Shown piece by piece: positions 36,606 to 46,671 of a stretch of DNA of 64,000 bases. Where the stretch lies: the NCBI RefSeq assembly GCF_014697075.1, contig NZ_JACJRE010000026.1:43414-107413 (forward strand), given 5' to 3'. The DNA comes from Tolypothrix sp. FACHB-123. GTDB lineage: Bacteria > Cyanobacteriota > Cyanobacteriia > Cyanobacteriales > Nostocaceae. A program made the translations under genes and the position numbers. How positions within the stretch are numbered: the stretch's first letter is position 1; every line of letters starts with the position of its first letter. The notes under the pieces are model-generated. The model did no database searches. It was not told the DNA's origin and was given only the letters and a program-made list of their open reading frames with translations.

Positions 36606-38218
36606 AATTTATCTGAATTAATTCCCCTATCTTGAAGTGCTGCAAGTTGAGTTGATGTTAATTAATTCTAACAAATCAAAGCTTTTTTTCGGCGCTCGAT
36701 TATAACTAATAAATCTTATTTAGCTATGAGGTGTCTCACCCCTCAGCGAACTAGCAATAATTTCTCTATAATTTCTAGGGCTAAATTTTATTTAACTTCT
36801 GATAAAAATTTTAACTTGTCTGTTGTTGGATTCTTGCATAAATATGCTTTAATAACTAAAAACTGATAATTCACTGTACATTTTTGACAGATCCCCATAG
36901 CAATCATTAAATAAATTTTTTTTCATATTTCCCAGATTTACTTATTATAAATTTCACATATTTTCTGTTCCAGTTTCTAAATTTTGCAGTAACCTAGTTT
37001 TTATTGAGCAAATTAATTAATATCTACCATTAAGCTGAAAAACCTTATATTTCAGCCACTTGCTATGTAAATCTCCTTTAATCTCTCACATCAGCCTATG
37101 GATCAATAAAAACTGCAAAAATTTCCTTGTAGGCGCTACTAACATCAATTTTTGTATGTTGTTGGAGTATCAAATCTAGATACACCAATTAAATGCAGAA
37201 AACAAGCCTCAGGAAAGGTAGCAAACTGAATTGAGAATAGCTATGTAATGCTGGGAATTTCCTGATAAATTCGAGAATTTAGCACTTAATATCATGCATA
37301 TTAGCTAATTTCCTCTCATAACAGTTAAATCTGCTGAATGCTTGTAAAAGACTTAGTTTCTGCCAAGTCGGTCACGATACAATCTAATTCGCACAAACAT
37401 CGCCTAAAATTTTAACTGACTCATCTTCGCTGCCTTAATGTGCATCTAAATTGCGCATTATTTAGCGGAAACTATCATCTACCTATTGTTTTGTGTCACC
37501 ACAGAACATAACTTTCGTGAGTCAAGGTACAGTTTAAATGCGTCGCCTTTTATTGTAAAAGTAATAATTTTATCCCAGTAGACAGAGAAAATCTCCACAA
37601 TCTCCCCCTGGAATAAAATTATTTAAGACTTACGCAATTGGCTTCATAAATCAAGGCGGAGGTTGTCAAAAGTCCACTGTGGACTATGGAATATTGACAG
37701 TCTCAACCAGAAATTAGCAGACACTTACGTAAGCCGGATCATCAATTGGTTCTTCACTTAGTTACAATAAATACGGCGAGTTTAAATGGAGCTAAAGCCA
37801 AGGCTGAATTAGCTGCAATCTAAGAGCGTAAAAACTCCTACCAGTAGCGCTGTATTTGGCTTCACACTGTGAAGGCGATACTCTACTTGTAAGGATTTGC
37901 GTAACTGCGATTTGAGCTAGATTAGCCAAAGATACAGAAAGTAAAGCTGATTTTTGGAATACTGTTTCCTAGCTACGAGTATAGCCATTTTGCTATTTTG
38001 CGATCGCATGGCTGTTTTACTTCAGCACGAGTGCAGGTTAATGCACTATAGTGTGACAGGGAGTGGGGAGTTGGAGATTGGGCAAATTGCCTACACTCAT
38101 GCAATTGTCAAGCGCTATGTTTAACTGAAGGCGCTTGTGACTTTATCCCTGTGATGCTGAGAAAGGGTTTCCACAAAATTCAACTGCAAATATTGCTTTT
38201 ATATTAGAGCCGTTCCCA
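36606..38218. other. 1.6-kb gene-free region upstream of the PatA-like gene
   Basis: AT-rich, with no credible gene, tRNA or known riboswitch seen. Features noticed: AGTCCAC/GTGGACT inverted repeat at 37671-37685, ACTTACGCAA near 37628 with an inverted partner TTGCGTAAC near 37895 (possible ends of a decayed mobile element), and an AT-rich stretch ending TTTATATTAGAG just before the ATG at 38219. Several weak promoters are possible. Confidence 0.4.
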
Positions 38219-39313
38219 ATGAAGACACTTCCTATTAGTAGATATCGGTTTTTTCAAAAGATTCAGCCCCTATCGCTTTTAAAAAAAATCACTAATAAGT
38301 CTGTTACCGGATGCTTACAAGTATTTAGTACATCAGGTTCTTGGTCAATATATATAGATGAAGGTAAACTCATATATGCTTGCTATTCCGAAAAAATGTT
38401 TGAGCCGCTTTATCGGAACTTGCAGCGTTTAAGTAAGCAAATTCCCACGATTCCCCAAAAAATTGACGAGCAGTTACGTGCGATATTTGAAACGGGAATT
38501 GACAATCAAGCCATACCAAATCCAGATTATCTAGCTATTTGTTGGTTAGTCAATCAAAAGTACATCAGTGCGACCCATGCAGGAATTTTAATTGAACAAT
38601 TAGCCCTAGAAGTTTTAGAATCATTTTTGCAAATAGAAGAAGGTAGTTACGAATTTATTCCCGAAAGCTTTTTAGATGATTTACCCAAATTTTGCCATTT
38701 AAATTTGCGCCTACTAGTTGAACAATGTCAACGATATCGGGGTGAATCTGTTGGGCGCGTATCCACACCAGGAGGAAATTTCTCTTCCCCAAATTCTCGC
38801 CAAAAAGTATCCCAACCTGCTGTGAAAGTTCCATCATCATTGAGTAATCCTAGCACTCAGGTAGCAGAAAGACCTCACTATATGCCGAATTATGGTTATA
38901 ACCGCGGTCATAGTGTAGAACAAGTTTCTCCTCCTACTAATGACAAAAAAATCTACACAATTTTTTGCATTGATGATAGCCCCAGTGTATTGAATATCAT
39001 CAAAAACTTTTTGGATGAGCAAATGTTTTCTGTTGTCGGTGTCACCGATTCCTTAAAAGCTTTAATGGAAATTCTCCGCACCAAACCAGACTTAATTTTA
39101 TTAGACATTACCATGCCCAATTTAGATGGGTATGAGTTATGCTCCCTATTGCGAAAACATTCACAATTCAAAAACACACCTGTAATCATGGTGACGGGAA
39201 AAACCGGGTTAATTGATAGAGCCAAAGCCAAAATGGTGAAAGCTTCAGGTTATTTAACCAAACCTTTTACCCAAGGAGATTTACTCAAAACAATCTTTCA
39301 GCACATGGTGTAA
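38219..39313 (+). CDS. patA: PatA-like response regulator (PATAN domain plus receiver)
   Basis: 364 residues. The N-terminal half is a PATAN/DUF4388 domain (GCLQVFSTSGSWSIYIDEGK, LAICWLVNQKYIS, YEFIPESFLDDLPKF). A low-complexity linker (about 180-240) leads to a CheY receiver: FCIDDSP acidic pocket, phospho-Asp in LILLDITMPNLDGYELC, and Lys in YLTKPF. As I recall it, the start MKTLPISRYRFFQKIQPLSL resembles Anabaena PatA, which controls heterocyst spacing. The symbol rests on that memory, and paralogues share the layout. A CheY-like gene follows. Confidence 0.7.
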   Translation: MKTLPISRYRFFQKIQPLSLLKKITNKSVTGCLQVFSTSGSWSIYIDEGKLIYACYSEKMFEPLYRNLQRLSKQIPTIPQKIDEQLRAIFETGIDNQAIPNPDYLAICWLVNQKYISATHAGILIEQLALEVLESFLQIEEGSYEFIPESFLDDLPKFCHLNLRLLVEQCQRYRGESVGRVSTPGGNFSSPNSRQKVSQPAVKVPSSLSNPSTQVAERPHYMPNYGYNRGHSVEQVSPPTNDKKIYTIFCIDDSPSVLNIIKNFLDEQMFSVVGVTDSLKALMEILRTKPDLILLDITMPNLDGYELCSLLRKHSQFKNTPVIMVTGKTGLIDRAKAKMVKASGYLTKPFTQGDLLKTIFQHMV

Positions 39314-39395
39314 GCATGGTGTAAGCAAGTGGTGTAATTTCCAAATCAGCAGTATAACCATACCAAGCCAACATATTTATGTGGGGGGTTGAGGG

Positions 39396-39806
39396 TTGAG
39401 TATTACTTGGGCTGGGAAAATTTTGATTATCAAAGATTCTTTGCGAGATTGGCAAATAATCAGTCATTATCTCGAAGATTGGGGTTACAAAATAATTAAA
39501 GCTTCTCATGCTCAAGAGGCTTTAGAAATAGCGTTAGAAGAAAAACCAGATGCGATAGTTACCGACGTAGTGAGTCCACAAAAGAGCGGTTTTGAATTAT
39601 GCCGCTTTTTGAAAATCCATTTAACTCATCAAAAAGTGCCAATAGTTGTCTGTAGCAATAAAAATCAGGCAATTGATAATTTATGGGCGAGGAAACAAGG
39701 TGCCGATGTTTATTTAACTAAGCCTTTTACTCCTGAAGATTTACTGAGGGCAATTCAATCAGCAACCAGGTGGAATTGTATTGTATCACGAATAGTGACA
39801 TTTTAA
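39396..39806 (+). CDS. CheY-like single-domain response regulator
   Basis: 136 residues, a lone receiver: ILIIKDSLRDW (acidic pocket with one usual Asp replaced by Lys), phospho-Asp in AIVTDVVSPQKSGFELC, and Lys in YLTKPFTPEDLL. It begins at a TTG with GGGGGGTTGAGGG just before it; no ATG fits. It lies 82 bases after the PatA-like gene, the same order as in PixG/PilG-PixH/PilH clusters, so the two may act together in signalling. The KDS change may weaken metal binding. Confidence 0.8.
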   Translation: MSITWAGKILIIKDSLRDWQIISHYLEDWGYKIIKASHAQEALEIALEEKPDAIVTDVVSPQKSGFELCRFLKIHLTHQKVPIVVCSNKNQAIDNLWARKQGADVYLTKPFTPEDLLRAIQSATRWNCIVSRIVTF

Positions 39807-39871
39807 CAATAGGTTATTGGGCATTAGTCCATAATTTATCTCCCCTGCTCCCTGCTCCCTGCCCCCTGCCC

Positions 39872-40651
39872 TCACTTTGGACGACAGTCAGATAAAATAC
39901 TGTGCATGTTCACGACTGTGCCAATAACGGCGATCGCAGGGGCTTCAAATCCGGTTTTTTCGACTTGCTCAACTATTGTGCCGATTTTGCCAATTAATTC
40001 TTCTTGATCTGGGCGCGTACCCCAACGGACTAAACCAATTGGCGTGTCTAAACTTAAGCCGGCGGCGGTCAATTGCTCGACAATATAAGGTAAATTGTGA
40101 ATCCCCATGTAAATTACAATCGTCTCTGAACCTTGAGCGATCGCACTCCAATTAATGCTCGGTCTATACTTACCTGCTGACTCGTGTCCAGTTACAAAAG
40201 TTACAGAAGAACTATACAGCCTATGGGTTAAGGGAATACCTGCATAGGCTGGGGCGGCGATACCCGATGTAATTCCGGGCACAACTTCTACAAAAATTCC
40301 CGCTTCTACCAACTCTGCCATTTCCTCGCCACCGCGACCGAAAATAAACGGATCGCCACCTTTGAGGCGTACAACTATGGCATGTTCTTGAGCTTTTTCA
40401 ATTAGCAGCTTGGTTGTATCTTCTTGTAATAGCGAATGTCTTCCCATCCGCTTACCCGCATTGATTTGTTCTGCTTGGGGGTTAATCATCGCCAAAATTG
40501 CGGGACTCACCAATGCATCATAAATCACAACATCGGCACATTCCAGCAGACCTTTACCTTTGAGCGTCATTAGCCCTGGATCTCCAGGCCCCGCACCTAA
40601 CAAATAAACTTTTCCCAAAAACTTGTTCTCCTGCGTATCTGTGGCGTTCAT
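39872..40651 (-). CDS. cobA: Uroporphyrinogen-III C-methyltransferase
   Basis: 259 residues. SUMT motifs: [14 protein letters not shown] near the start, [40 protein letters not shown] and YMGIHNLP. It methylates uroporphyrinogen III twice to precorrin-2, the branch point to sirohaem and cobalamin. The start ATG overlaps the stop of sirB by 4 bases (ATGA), so translation is coupled. No precorrin-2 oxidase is adjacent. Confidence 0.93.
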   Translation of the reverse strand: MNATDTQENKFLGKVYLLGAGPGDPGLMTLKGKGLLECADVVIYDALVSPAILAMINPQAEQINAGKRMGRHSLLQEDTTKLLIEKAQEHAIVVRLKGGDPFIFGRGGEEMAELVEAGIFVEVVPGITSGIAAPAYAGIPLTHRLYSSSVTFVTGHESAGKYRPSINWSAIAQGSETIVIYMGIHNLPYIVEQLTAAGLSLDTPIGLVRWGTRPDQEELIGKIGTIVEQVEKTGFEAPAIAVIGTVVNMHSILSDCRPK

Positions 40652-41358
40652 GTATTAATTGTATCCCAAATTAGCTGGGCTAATTCTTGTGTATTGGCAC
40701 CCAAGGGCGGTGCTAAATAAAAATTTACAAGGGGAAATTGTAATTTTAGCGTGTCTATCGATTGGGCGATCGCATCAGTGATGCTACCGGGGAATAAAAA
40801 GTATGGCAAAATTGCAATTTCTCTTTTACCAACAGCAATCAAATCTTTAACTTTTGATTCTAAACTCGGAGTTATAGACCAATAAGCGACAACTGCACCT
40901 AAATCTTGTGCCATTGCTTCTACTTGCTCTTGAGAGCTAGGGCGACGGCTACCATGTGCTAAAATAATCCATGTAGCTGTATTTTTTTGCGTGATTTGCT
41001 TGGCGAGTAAGCATTTTAAATTTGGGTGAGTGCCTATATATGGTTGTAAGTCCACAATCATATCTTGACCAAGGGCTTGTTGTGCTAATGCTATTTCATC
41101 GGGAACATCTTTCATCACATGGACTCCCGGCGCGAGAAACAGGGGTATCACCTGGAGGCGATTGTACCCAGCAGCTAAAGCAGTGACAGCAAATTTTTTA
41201 ATCTGCTCGTGCAAAGGTTCCGGCTGAAGTTCTAAACAAGCACTGTCAAATATATCTTCTTTTACTTGCTCTCGTATCAACCCCAGCAACTGCTGGATAG
41301 CAATTTCCGGACGGGGATCGCGACTTCCGTGAGATACCAGCAGATATGCAGAGGACAT
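40648..41358 (-). CDS. sirB: Sirohydrochlorin chelatase (CbiX/SirB type)
   Basis: 236 residues from the ATG at 41358 (a TTG at 41364 is the alternative). Two CbiX halves: YLLVSHGSRDPRPE with a metal-binding His, FLAPGVHVMKDVPDE, then ILAHGSRRPSS and LPYFLFPGSITDAIA. It inserts Fe2+ (or Co2+) into sirohydrochlorin, the next step after cobA. Coupled to cobA by ATGA. The 21-bp array at 41711-42035 and the inverted element at 41526-41588 lie upstream, where its promoter must be. Confidence 0.9.
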   Translation of the reverse strand: MSSAYLLVSHGSRDPRPEIAIQQLLGLIREQVKEDIFDSACLELQPEPLHEQIKKFAVTALAAGYNRLQVIPLFLAPGVHVMKDVPDEIALAQQALGQDMIVDLQPYIGTHPNLKCLLAKQITQKNTATWIILAHGSRRPSSQEQVEAMAQDLGAVVAYWSITPSLESKVKDLIAVGKREIAILPYFLFPGSITDAIAQSIDTLKLQFPLVNFYLAPPLGANTQELAQLIWDTINT

Positions 41359-41525
41359 GGGCAAGGGTTGAAGTTTTAGTAGTTCTTCATAATATGTTAC
41401 TAAATATTAAGTACGCGAACGCATTTTCCGCGAATCCCGCTTACCGCAAGGAACTGAAGTTCCTTGCTAATAGCCAAAGTCATCTAAAGATGGCTAAATA
41501 TGCTCAAAATCTTGAGTCTACTTTA

Positions 41526-41588
41526 GTAGGGGCGGGTTCACAGATATGCTCCAATAATTCACGACTATCTCGCTTAACCCGCCCCTAC
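41526..41588. repeat. GTAGGGGCGGGTT inverted-repeat element, copy 1
   Basis: Perfect 13-bp ends GTAGGGGCGGGTT and AACCCGCCCCTAC, 63 bp in total. Further copies at 53098-53158, 57678-57740 and 57763-57824. Upstream of sirB. Confidence 0.75.
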
Positions 41589-41710
41589 TTGGACTATTAG
41601 CCTCTTCATTCATTCTCAGGCGGATAGCAAAGCTAAGACAAAGGCTATTTTTAACTTAAAAAAACACGTATGGGTTTCCCCGCCCTTTGCGACAACCCAG
41701 AAATAAATTA

Positions 41711-42035
41711 ATTAGACACAAGCGTAATTCGATTAGCTCAACCCATTTATAAGTTTCATACAAGCGTTAATCAATTAGCTCAACCGATTTATAAGTTTTA
41801 TTTAAGCGTAATTCAATTAGCTCAACCCATTTATAAGTTTTATTTAAGCGTAATTCGATTAGCTATAAGCATTTATCGATTAGCTCAACTCATTTCTAAG
41901 TTTCATTTAAGCGTAATTCGATTAGCTCAACCCGTTTATAAGTTTTATTTAAGCGTAATTCGATTAGCTATAAGCATTTATCGATTAGCTCAACTCATTT
42001 CTAAGTTTCATTTAAGCGAAATTTGATTGGATCAA
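41711..42035. repeat. 21-bp-unit tandem array (42- and 63-bp periods)
   Basis: AGCGTAATTCGATTAGCTCA blocks recur at 41721, 41763, 41805, 41847, 41910, 41952 and 42015, giving steps of 42, 42, 42, 63, 42 and 63. The units are two 21-mers, one like CGATTAGCTCAACCCATTTA, one like AAGTTTTATTTAAGCGTAAT. An extra third 21-mer (CGATTAGCTATAAGCATTTA) gives the 63-bp steps. AT-rich, non-coding. The rest of 41589-42164 holds AAAATCT heptamers near 42129. Confidence 0.85.
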
Positions 42036-42164
42036 CGTATATATTGATTTTGTCTGAGCATTTACGAAAAATACCTATCCATGTCAAATTTAGCTCAACC
42101 CCAATCCTAGGACTGCATTGATTAATCTAAAATCCAAAATCTAAAATCTAAAATCTAAAATCGC

Positions 42165-43541
42165 TTAACAGTTCGCCAATTTTGCATTTAACGCACTCAT
42201 ATGTCGCCACAACTGAGTCCCAGCAGCCCAAGCATGAGAGGGTAAATGTCCTGGCGGTGCTGACAAGCGAAAGGATAATTGCTGTCCAGAAGAGGTAGCC
42301 AACACTAAATTCCAGCCAATAGCAGTGCAAAACTTGCCATAATCACCGTCTACGCTGTCATAAATTTGCTTCTGAATGCTAAAACCAAACCGTCCTTTAC
42401 TATATTTTTTCCACAATTCGTCAATTATTTCTAAATCTTCACAAGGAAAATTTTCAATATCGCTAGTAAATAGATAACTGCCTATAGGCTTTTTAATAGC
42501 TTGGCACATCAGCGCCCAAGTTTGTTTATCTGCTGCTTGCCATTGTCGTAAAACTAGTAAATCTCTCAGGTGATGATAATCAACGCCAAATGGAGATTTT
42601 AAATTATCACCTGGCTTTGGCTTCCCAGCTTGGGAAGACTCAAGTTTGATGGCGCAGTTGAGTGCTACTAAGGCTTCCGCCGCCGATTTGTAGCGTTGAG
42701 GAAGGGAATTTTGGACTAGTTTATCGAGAATTGCGGCTAGGCGATTGCTGACCGCATCCTTATTTAAAATATAATCGCGCCACACCCAGCGATCGCTCGT
42801 TTCATCAAACAAATCAAAGGGAGAAATCCCCGTTAATAAGTAAATACAACTCACCCCTAAACCGTAAAGGTCGCTGGCTGGAAGCGCTTTCCCCCGCATT
42901 TGTTCCGGAGCCATATATCCGGGACTTCCCACCGTTGTCCCCGTGTAAAGCAAAGCTGTAGCTGTAATTTGTTTCGCCACACCAAAGTCAATCAACACCA
43001 AATCCTTCCCAGTTCCCCCAACAGCGGATCTACGCATGATATTTGCTGGCTTAATATCCCGATGGATAACTTGGCGGACATGAATAAATTGCAGCACTGG
43101 TAACAATTGCTGAAGAATTTCCCAAATTTGCGCCTCGCTAAAAAGTCCTTGGGTTTCTAATTCCTCTGCTAAAGTCTTCCCAGGAATCCATTCTTCCACC
43201 AAATATAAATCGGTGTCTAATTCAAAGTATTCCAGCAGTTGGGGAATTTGGGGATGCTGCAACTCACCCAAGCGGACTGCTTCTTGACGAAATAATTCTA
43301 CCGCCTTCTCAAAGCTTTTCCCCGTTGCACTTTCACAGCAGAATTGTTTAATTACACAATGGGATTTGGTGGGATCTTGCTCATCCACAGCTAAAAAAGT
43401 TATGCCAAAACCACCGCGTCCAATCAAATGTAGCAAATGATAGCGGTCTTTGAGCAACAATTGTTTACCACATCTAATACAAAATCTGGCTGTGTCAACA
43501 TTGTGGGGATATAAACAGTCAATATTAGGACAGAGTTTCAT
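42165..43541 (-). CDS. Ser/Thr protein kinase with C-terminal GUN4 domain
   Basis: 458 residues. N-terminal zinc-ribbon-like CPNIDC...CIRCGK. Kinase domain about 31-285 with glycine loop IGRGGFGITF, Lys in HCVIKQF, VIHRDIKPANIM, LIDFGVAK and GYMAPEQ, all intact. After a short linker comes a GUN4 domain (about 322-450: HHLRDLLVLRQWQAADKQTW, FPCEDLEIIDELW, YGKFCTAIGWNL). GUN4 binds Mg-porphyrins and stimulates Mg-chelatase, so the kinase may respond to tetrapyrroles. It is near sirB-cobA. No membrane segment. Confidence 0.93.
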   Translation of the reverse strand: MKLCPNIDCLYPHNVDTARFCIRCGKQLLLKDRYHLLHLIGRGGFGITFLAVDEQDPTKSHCVIKQFCCESATGKSFEKAVELFRQEAVRLGELQHPQIPQLLEYFELDTDLYLVEEWIPGKTLAEELETQGLFSEAQIWEILQQLLPVLQFIHVRQVIHRDIKPANIMRRSAVGGTGKDLVLIDFGVAKQITATALLYTGTTVGSPGYMAPEQMRGKALPASDLYGLGVSCIYLLTGISPFDLFDETSDRWVWRDYILNKDAVSNRLAAILDKLVQNSLPQRYKSAAEALVALNCAIKLESSQAGKPKPGDNLKSPFGVDYHHLRDLLVLRQWQAADKQTWALMCQAIKKPIGSYLFTSDIENFPCEDLEIIDELWKKYSKGRFGFSIQKQIYDSVDGDYGKFCTAIGWNLVLATSSGQQLSFRLSAPPGHLPSHAWAAGTQLWRHMSALNAKLANC

Positions 43542-43616
43542 TACAAGGTAGAGCTTTCCTTGGGTCTACATAAAAGTATTCCCAACTAATTCCCGATTCT
43601 CCCCTTGTATCTAACT

Positions 43617-43997
43617 CTATCGCTGTTGTGCCGAGTAGGTATAAAAGTTATTAAACGCACCTACTGTCTCAAATTTGTAAGAAGGTATCAACGAACTCAC
43701 TTTTAAGTCTGTTTGATAAATACTAAATAGCAGATAATCCTGTCTTTGTGTAGTCGCGGCAATAATGTCCCGCATTTGGGGGTTAATCGAATCTACAGTT
43801 TTTACACAATTAAACTTGACTAAACTTTCGAGAATACCCTGAGTTTTCTGGCAAACATCGGTTTTTAAATATTGTGTCAACCGTTGCACGGCATAGTCTT
43901 GATATTCCACCTGAGTCGGATTTGTCTTCGCCATGATCGCTCCCAAAACGGCTAGAGCTGCGGCTCCTAAACATGCAATAATTGTTGATGTTTTCAT
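43617..43997 (-). CDS. DUF4359-family exported protein
   Basis: 126 residues. A short hydrophobic N terminus (TIIACLGAAALAVLGAIM) then MAKTNPTQVEYQDYAVQRL, the hallmark of DUF4359. A Cys in TDVCQK and one in KFNCVK may form a disulphide. The C-terminal part has YLLFSIYQTDL and GAFNNFYTY. Probably periplasmic or membrane-anchored; function unknown. About 75 bases upstream of the GUN4 kinase in the same direction, so cotranscription is possible. Confidence 0.82.
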   Translation of the reverse strand: MKTSTIIACLGAAALAVLGAIMAKTNPTQVEYQDYAVQRLTQYLKTDVCQKTQGILESLVKFNCVKTVDSINPQMRDIIAATTQRQDYLLFSIYQTDLKVSSLIPSYKFETVGAFNNFYTYSAQQR

Positions 43998-44112
43998 GTT
44001 TTTCAGCTATGATTTGTGTTGGTCATCAGACTGCAAATTAACTGAGTCCGTTCCAATAAAAAAAATTCTCTGGATCAAATTAGCACAGACGTGTTATACT
44101 CAGGTAGTTAAT

Positions 44113-44186
44113 GGCGAGCGTAGCCAAGTGGTTAAGGCAGTGGTTTGTGGTACCACCATTCGTGGGTTCGAGTCCCATCGTTCGCC
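44113..44186 (+). tRNA. tRNA-His (GUG)
   Basis: A complete cloverleaf can be drawn. G-1 is at 44113; the acceptor stem GCGAGCG pairs with CGTTCGC, and C73 is opposite G-1, the special tRNA-His feature. The anticodon stem GTGGT/ACCAC encloses loop TTGTGGT with anticodon GTG. The T-loop is TGGGTTCGAGTCCCA. CCA is not encoded. Confidence 0.95.
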
Positions 44187-44286
44187 CTCTAAAAAAATAG
44201 ACTTATACATTCTCACTAATTGGTCAGAAATAGACTGTTGTGAGCAATACTAACATGGGCATTGGGCATGGGGCATTGCTTAACAG

Positions 44287-46671
44287 TCAACCGTCAACCA
44301 ATTGCCTTATAGTAGTTTCCAATTGTTTAAGTTTGACGGGTTTGGCAAGGTAATCATTAGCGCCAGCAGTAAGACAACGATCGCGATCGCCTGACATGGC
44401 TAAAGCGGTCAGGGCGATGATGGGGATATGGGCGATTTGACTATCTTGACGAATGCAGGCGATCGCTTCTAATCCATCTAATCTTGGCATTTGAATGTCC
44501 ATGAGAATAATATCGGGATGTTGGCTTTGGGCAATTGCGATCGCTTCTGCTCCATTGTGAGCCACCAACAACCGGAAGCCTCTAGCTATCAGGTATTGGG
44601 AAATGGTGGTGATATTGTCTTCGTTATCTTCTGCCAATAACACCAAAGGCGTATATTCCCCAGTTATAGGTGTATCGGTTTCCTTGGGTGTTAAATTCTC
44701 CGATGTAGCTGGGGGATTCGCTAAGGAAATATCTATTTGCAAACAGCTAGCAGGTAAACGAATTGTAAAACAACTACCCTTTCCTAGTTCGCTGCTTAGA
44801 CTGACTGAACCCCCATGCAATTCGGTAATTTGTTTCACCAAAGTTAATCCTAAACCAGTTCCTTCATACTGGCGGTTGAGTTTGCTGTCTACCTGGACGA
44901 ACGGTTGAAAAAGTTTATTTTGATAAGATACGGGAATACCAATTCCCGTATCGCTAACGGCAAAACAAAGCAAGTTTTCCCCCTGGTTTTCTGTCTTTGT
45001 TTCCAGATAAATATCTAGGGTGACTCGCCCACCACTGGGGGTAAATTTAATCGCATTGGTGAGTAAGTTAATCAACAACTGACGCATCCGCAGTTCGTCA
45101 ACAGCAATATATTCGCCACAATCCTTCCCTTGGCGAGTTTCTAGTTTAATTTCTTTTTGTAGTGCCTGTTGCCTCACAAATGCCAAGCTAGATTCACACA
45201 AATATGCGATCGCTACTGTGGTAATTACCAATTCCAAATGACCAGCTTCGATTTTGGAAACATCTAAAATATCATTAATTAAAGCTAAAAGATGTTGTCC
45301 GCTATTTTCAACGGTCAAAATTGACTGTTTTTGTAGCTCGTTCACTGCTCCATAAATTCCTTCGAGCAATAAATCACAATTGCCCAGAATTACATTTAGG
45401 GGAGTCCGCAGTTCATGACTCATATTAGCGAGAAATTCACTTTTGGCTTGGTTAGCAAATTCCGCTTGTCCTTTGGCTACAGCTAGTTCAAAGGTGCGTT
45501 CTTCTACCCGTTGTTCTAAAGTTTCTCGATCTAACTTCAATTGCTCGGCCATTGCGTTAAAAGTCTGAGCAAGAATACCGACCTCATTGTGCCCAATTAC
45601 AGGCACGTACTGATTCAATTCCCCCTGGGTTAAACGTTCGGCGGCTTGGCTAATGTTGAGAATTGGCTGGGTAATCTGCCGTGATAGTAAGTAAATCGCC
45701 AACATTAACAGCCCGGATGCTAAACAGCCACACAGTAAAAAGCTAAATGCTAAACTATCAGCAGGCGCAAAGGCTTCAGCTTGACTCATTTCAGCAATAA
45801 ATCCCAAGTTATATTTGGGTAACCAACGATACACGCCAATTACAGGCACGCCATATTGATTGCGGTATAAAGCCATACCATTTTCCTGAGCGATCACGCG
45901 ATCGATAGCTTCGCTTTTCAGTGGTGCATTTACAGATGAATTTGCTGTATTCGGCAATTTATCCGTCGTTGTGTTTAAGAAAGTAACGGCTTTTAAGTTA
46001 GATTCTCCTACTAAATAAAAGGCTTGAGTTTCTGTTTTTAAGGTACTAGCTAATAATAAATGACGGAGTTCCGTAATATTGAGATCGATGGCTAACGCTC
46101 CCATCTGTATCCCAGAACGATCTTTTAAGGGCGTGGCTACTGTAATAACTGGGTTGCGTTCTGAGTTTAAATAAAAATTAGGTGTAATTGAACTGAGATT
46201 TTCTTTAGTCAGGAAAGTAACAGGATGACCCAATGGTAAATATTTATTTTCTTTGCCGGGATATTGGTAACAAAAAGCCACAAACCCGCTATTTTTGGTA
46301 ATACAAACATTACGCAGATTAGTTTTAATTTTTGCGGTTTGATGTAAATATTGTTTCAGGCGATTGTAAGCAGCTTGGCGACTGGGAGAATTTGGCGCTT
46401 CTATGAGTTTGGGTACAGCTTCGCGAATCTCAGTTTGTTGTGCAAGTTGCAGCACATCGCGCAATTGAAAGTTAATCCAGTAGTTGAGTTCTTGGGACTT
46501 AAAATCTAGAGAATTGTTTAAGCGAGCGACAACTTCTGTTTGCAAATTATGGCGAGAATACCAGGAGGCGCTAGCAGCTGTTACCCCAATTGCCACCCAA
46601 GAAATAATCGAAAATCGATAGACTAACTGATACAATAAACTGTGGCGATGCCAAATATGCCAAATGCTCAT
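44287..46671 (-). CDS. Hybrid sensor histidine kinase with periplasmic Cache domain
   Basis: 794 residues. Membrane segment about 17-37, a periplasmic dCache-like sensor (about 40-300), second membrane segment about 308-328, HAMP ([17 protein letters not shown]), HisKA with [18 protein letters not shown], ATPase with [17 protein letters not shown] and GTGLGLTL, then a receiver ([10 protein letters not shown], phospho-Asp in [13 protein letters not shown], Lys in YLAKPVK). Its ATG overlaps the stop of the solute-binding protein gene by 4 bases, so the two proteins are made together and probably interact. Confidence 0.93.
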   Translation of the reverse strand: MSIWHIWHRHSLLYQLVYRFSIISWVAIGVTAASASWYSRHNLQTEVVARLNNSLDFKSQELNYWINFQLRDVLQLAQQTEIREAVPKLIEAPNSPSRQAAYNRLKQYLHQTAKIKTNLRNVCITKNSGFVAFCYQYPGKENKYLPLGHPVTFLTKENLSSITPNFYLNSERNPVITVATPLKDRSGIQMGALAIDLNITELRHLLLASTLKTETQAFYLVGESNLKAVTFLNTTTDKLPNTANSSVNAPLKSEAIDRVIAQENGMALYRNQYGVPVIGVYRWLPKYNLGFIAEMSQAEAFAPADSLAFSFLLCGCLASGLLMLAIYLLSRQITQPILNISQAAERLTQGELNQYVPVIGHNEVGILAQTFNAMAEQLKLDRETLEQRVEERTFELAVAKGQAEFANQAKSEFLANMSHELRTPLNVILGNCDLLLEGIYGAVNELQKQSILTVENSGQHLLALINDILDVSKIEAGHLELVITTVAIAYLCESSLAFVRQQALQKEIKLETRQGKDCGEYIAVDELRMRQLLINLLTNAIKFTPSGGRVTLDIYLETKTENQGENLLCFAVSDTGIGIPVSYQNKLFQPFVQVDSKLNRQYEGTGLGLTLVKQITELHGGSVSLSSELGKGSCFTIRLPASCLQIDISLANPPATSENLTPKETDTPITGEYTPLVLLAEDNEDNITTISQYLIARGFRLLVAHNGAEAIAIAQSQHPDIILMDIQMPRLDGLEAIACIRQDSQIAHIPIIALTALAMSGDRDRCLTAGANDYLAKPVKLKQLETTIRQLVDG

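Noticed and set aside
39872-41358. Cobalamin riboswitch upstream of sirB-cobA
   Set aside because: No conserved B12-box-like sequence was found upstream; the region is repeats.
41346-41600. 84-codon frame overlapping the sirB start
   Set aside because: Antisense to sirB and ends in the GGGGCGGGTT repeat element.
41711-42035. Possible CRISPR array
   Set aside because: The intervals are themselves repeated 21-bp modules, not unique spacers.
43933-44253. 106-codon frame over the tRNA
   Set aside because: It reads straight through the tRNA-His gene and overlaps the DUF4359 gene on the other strand.
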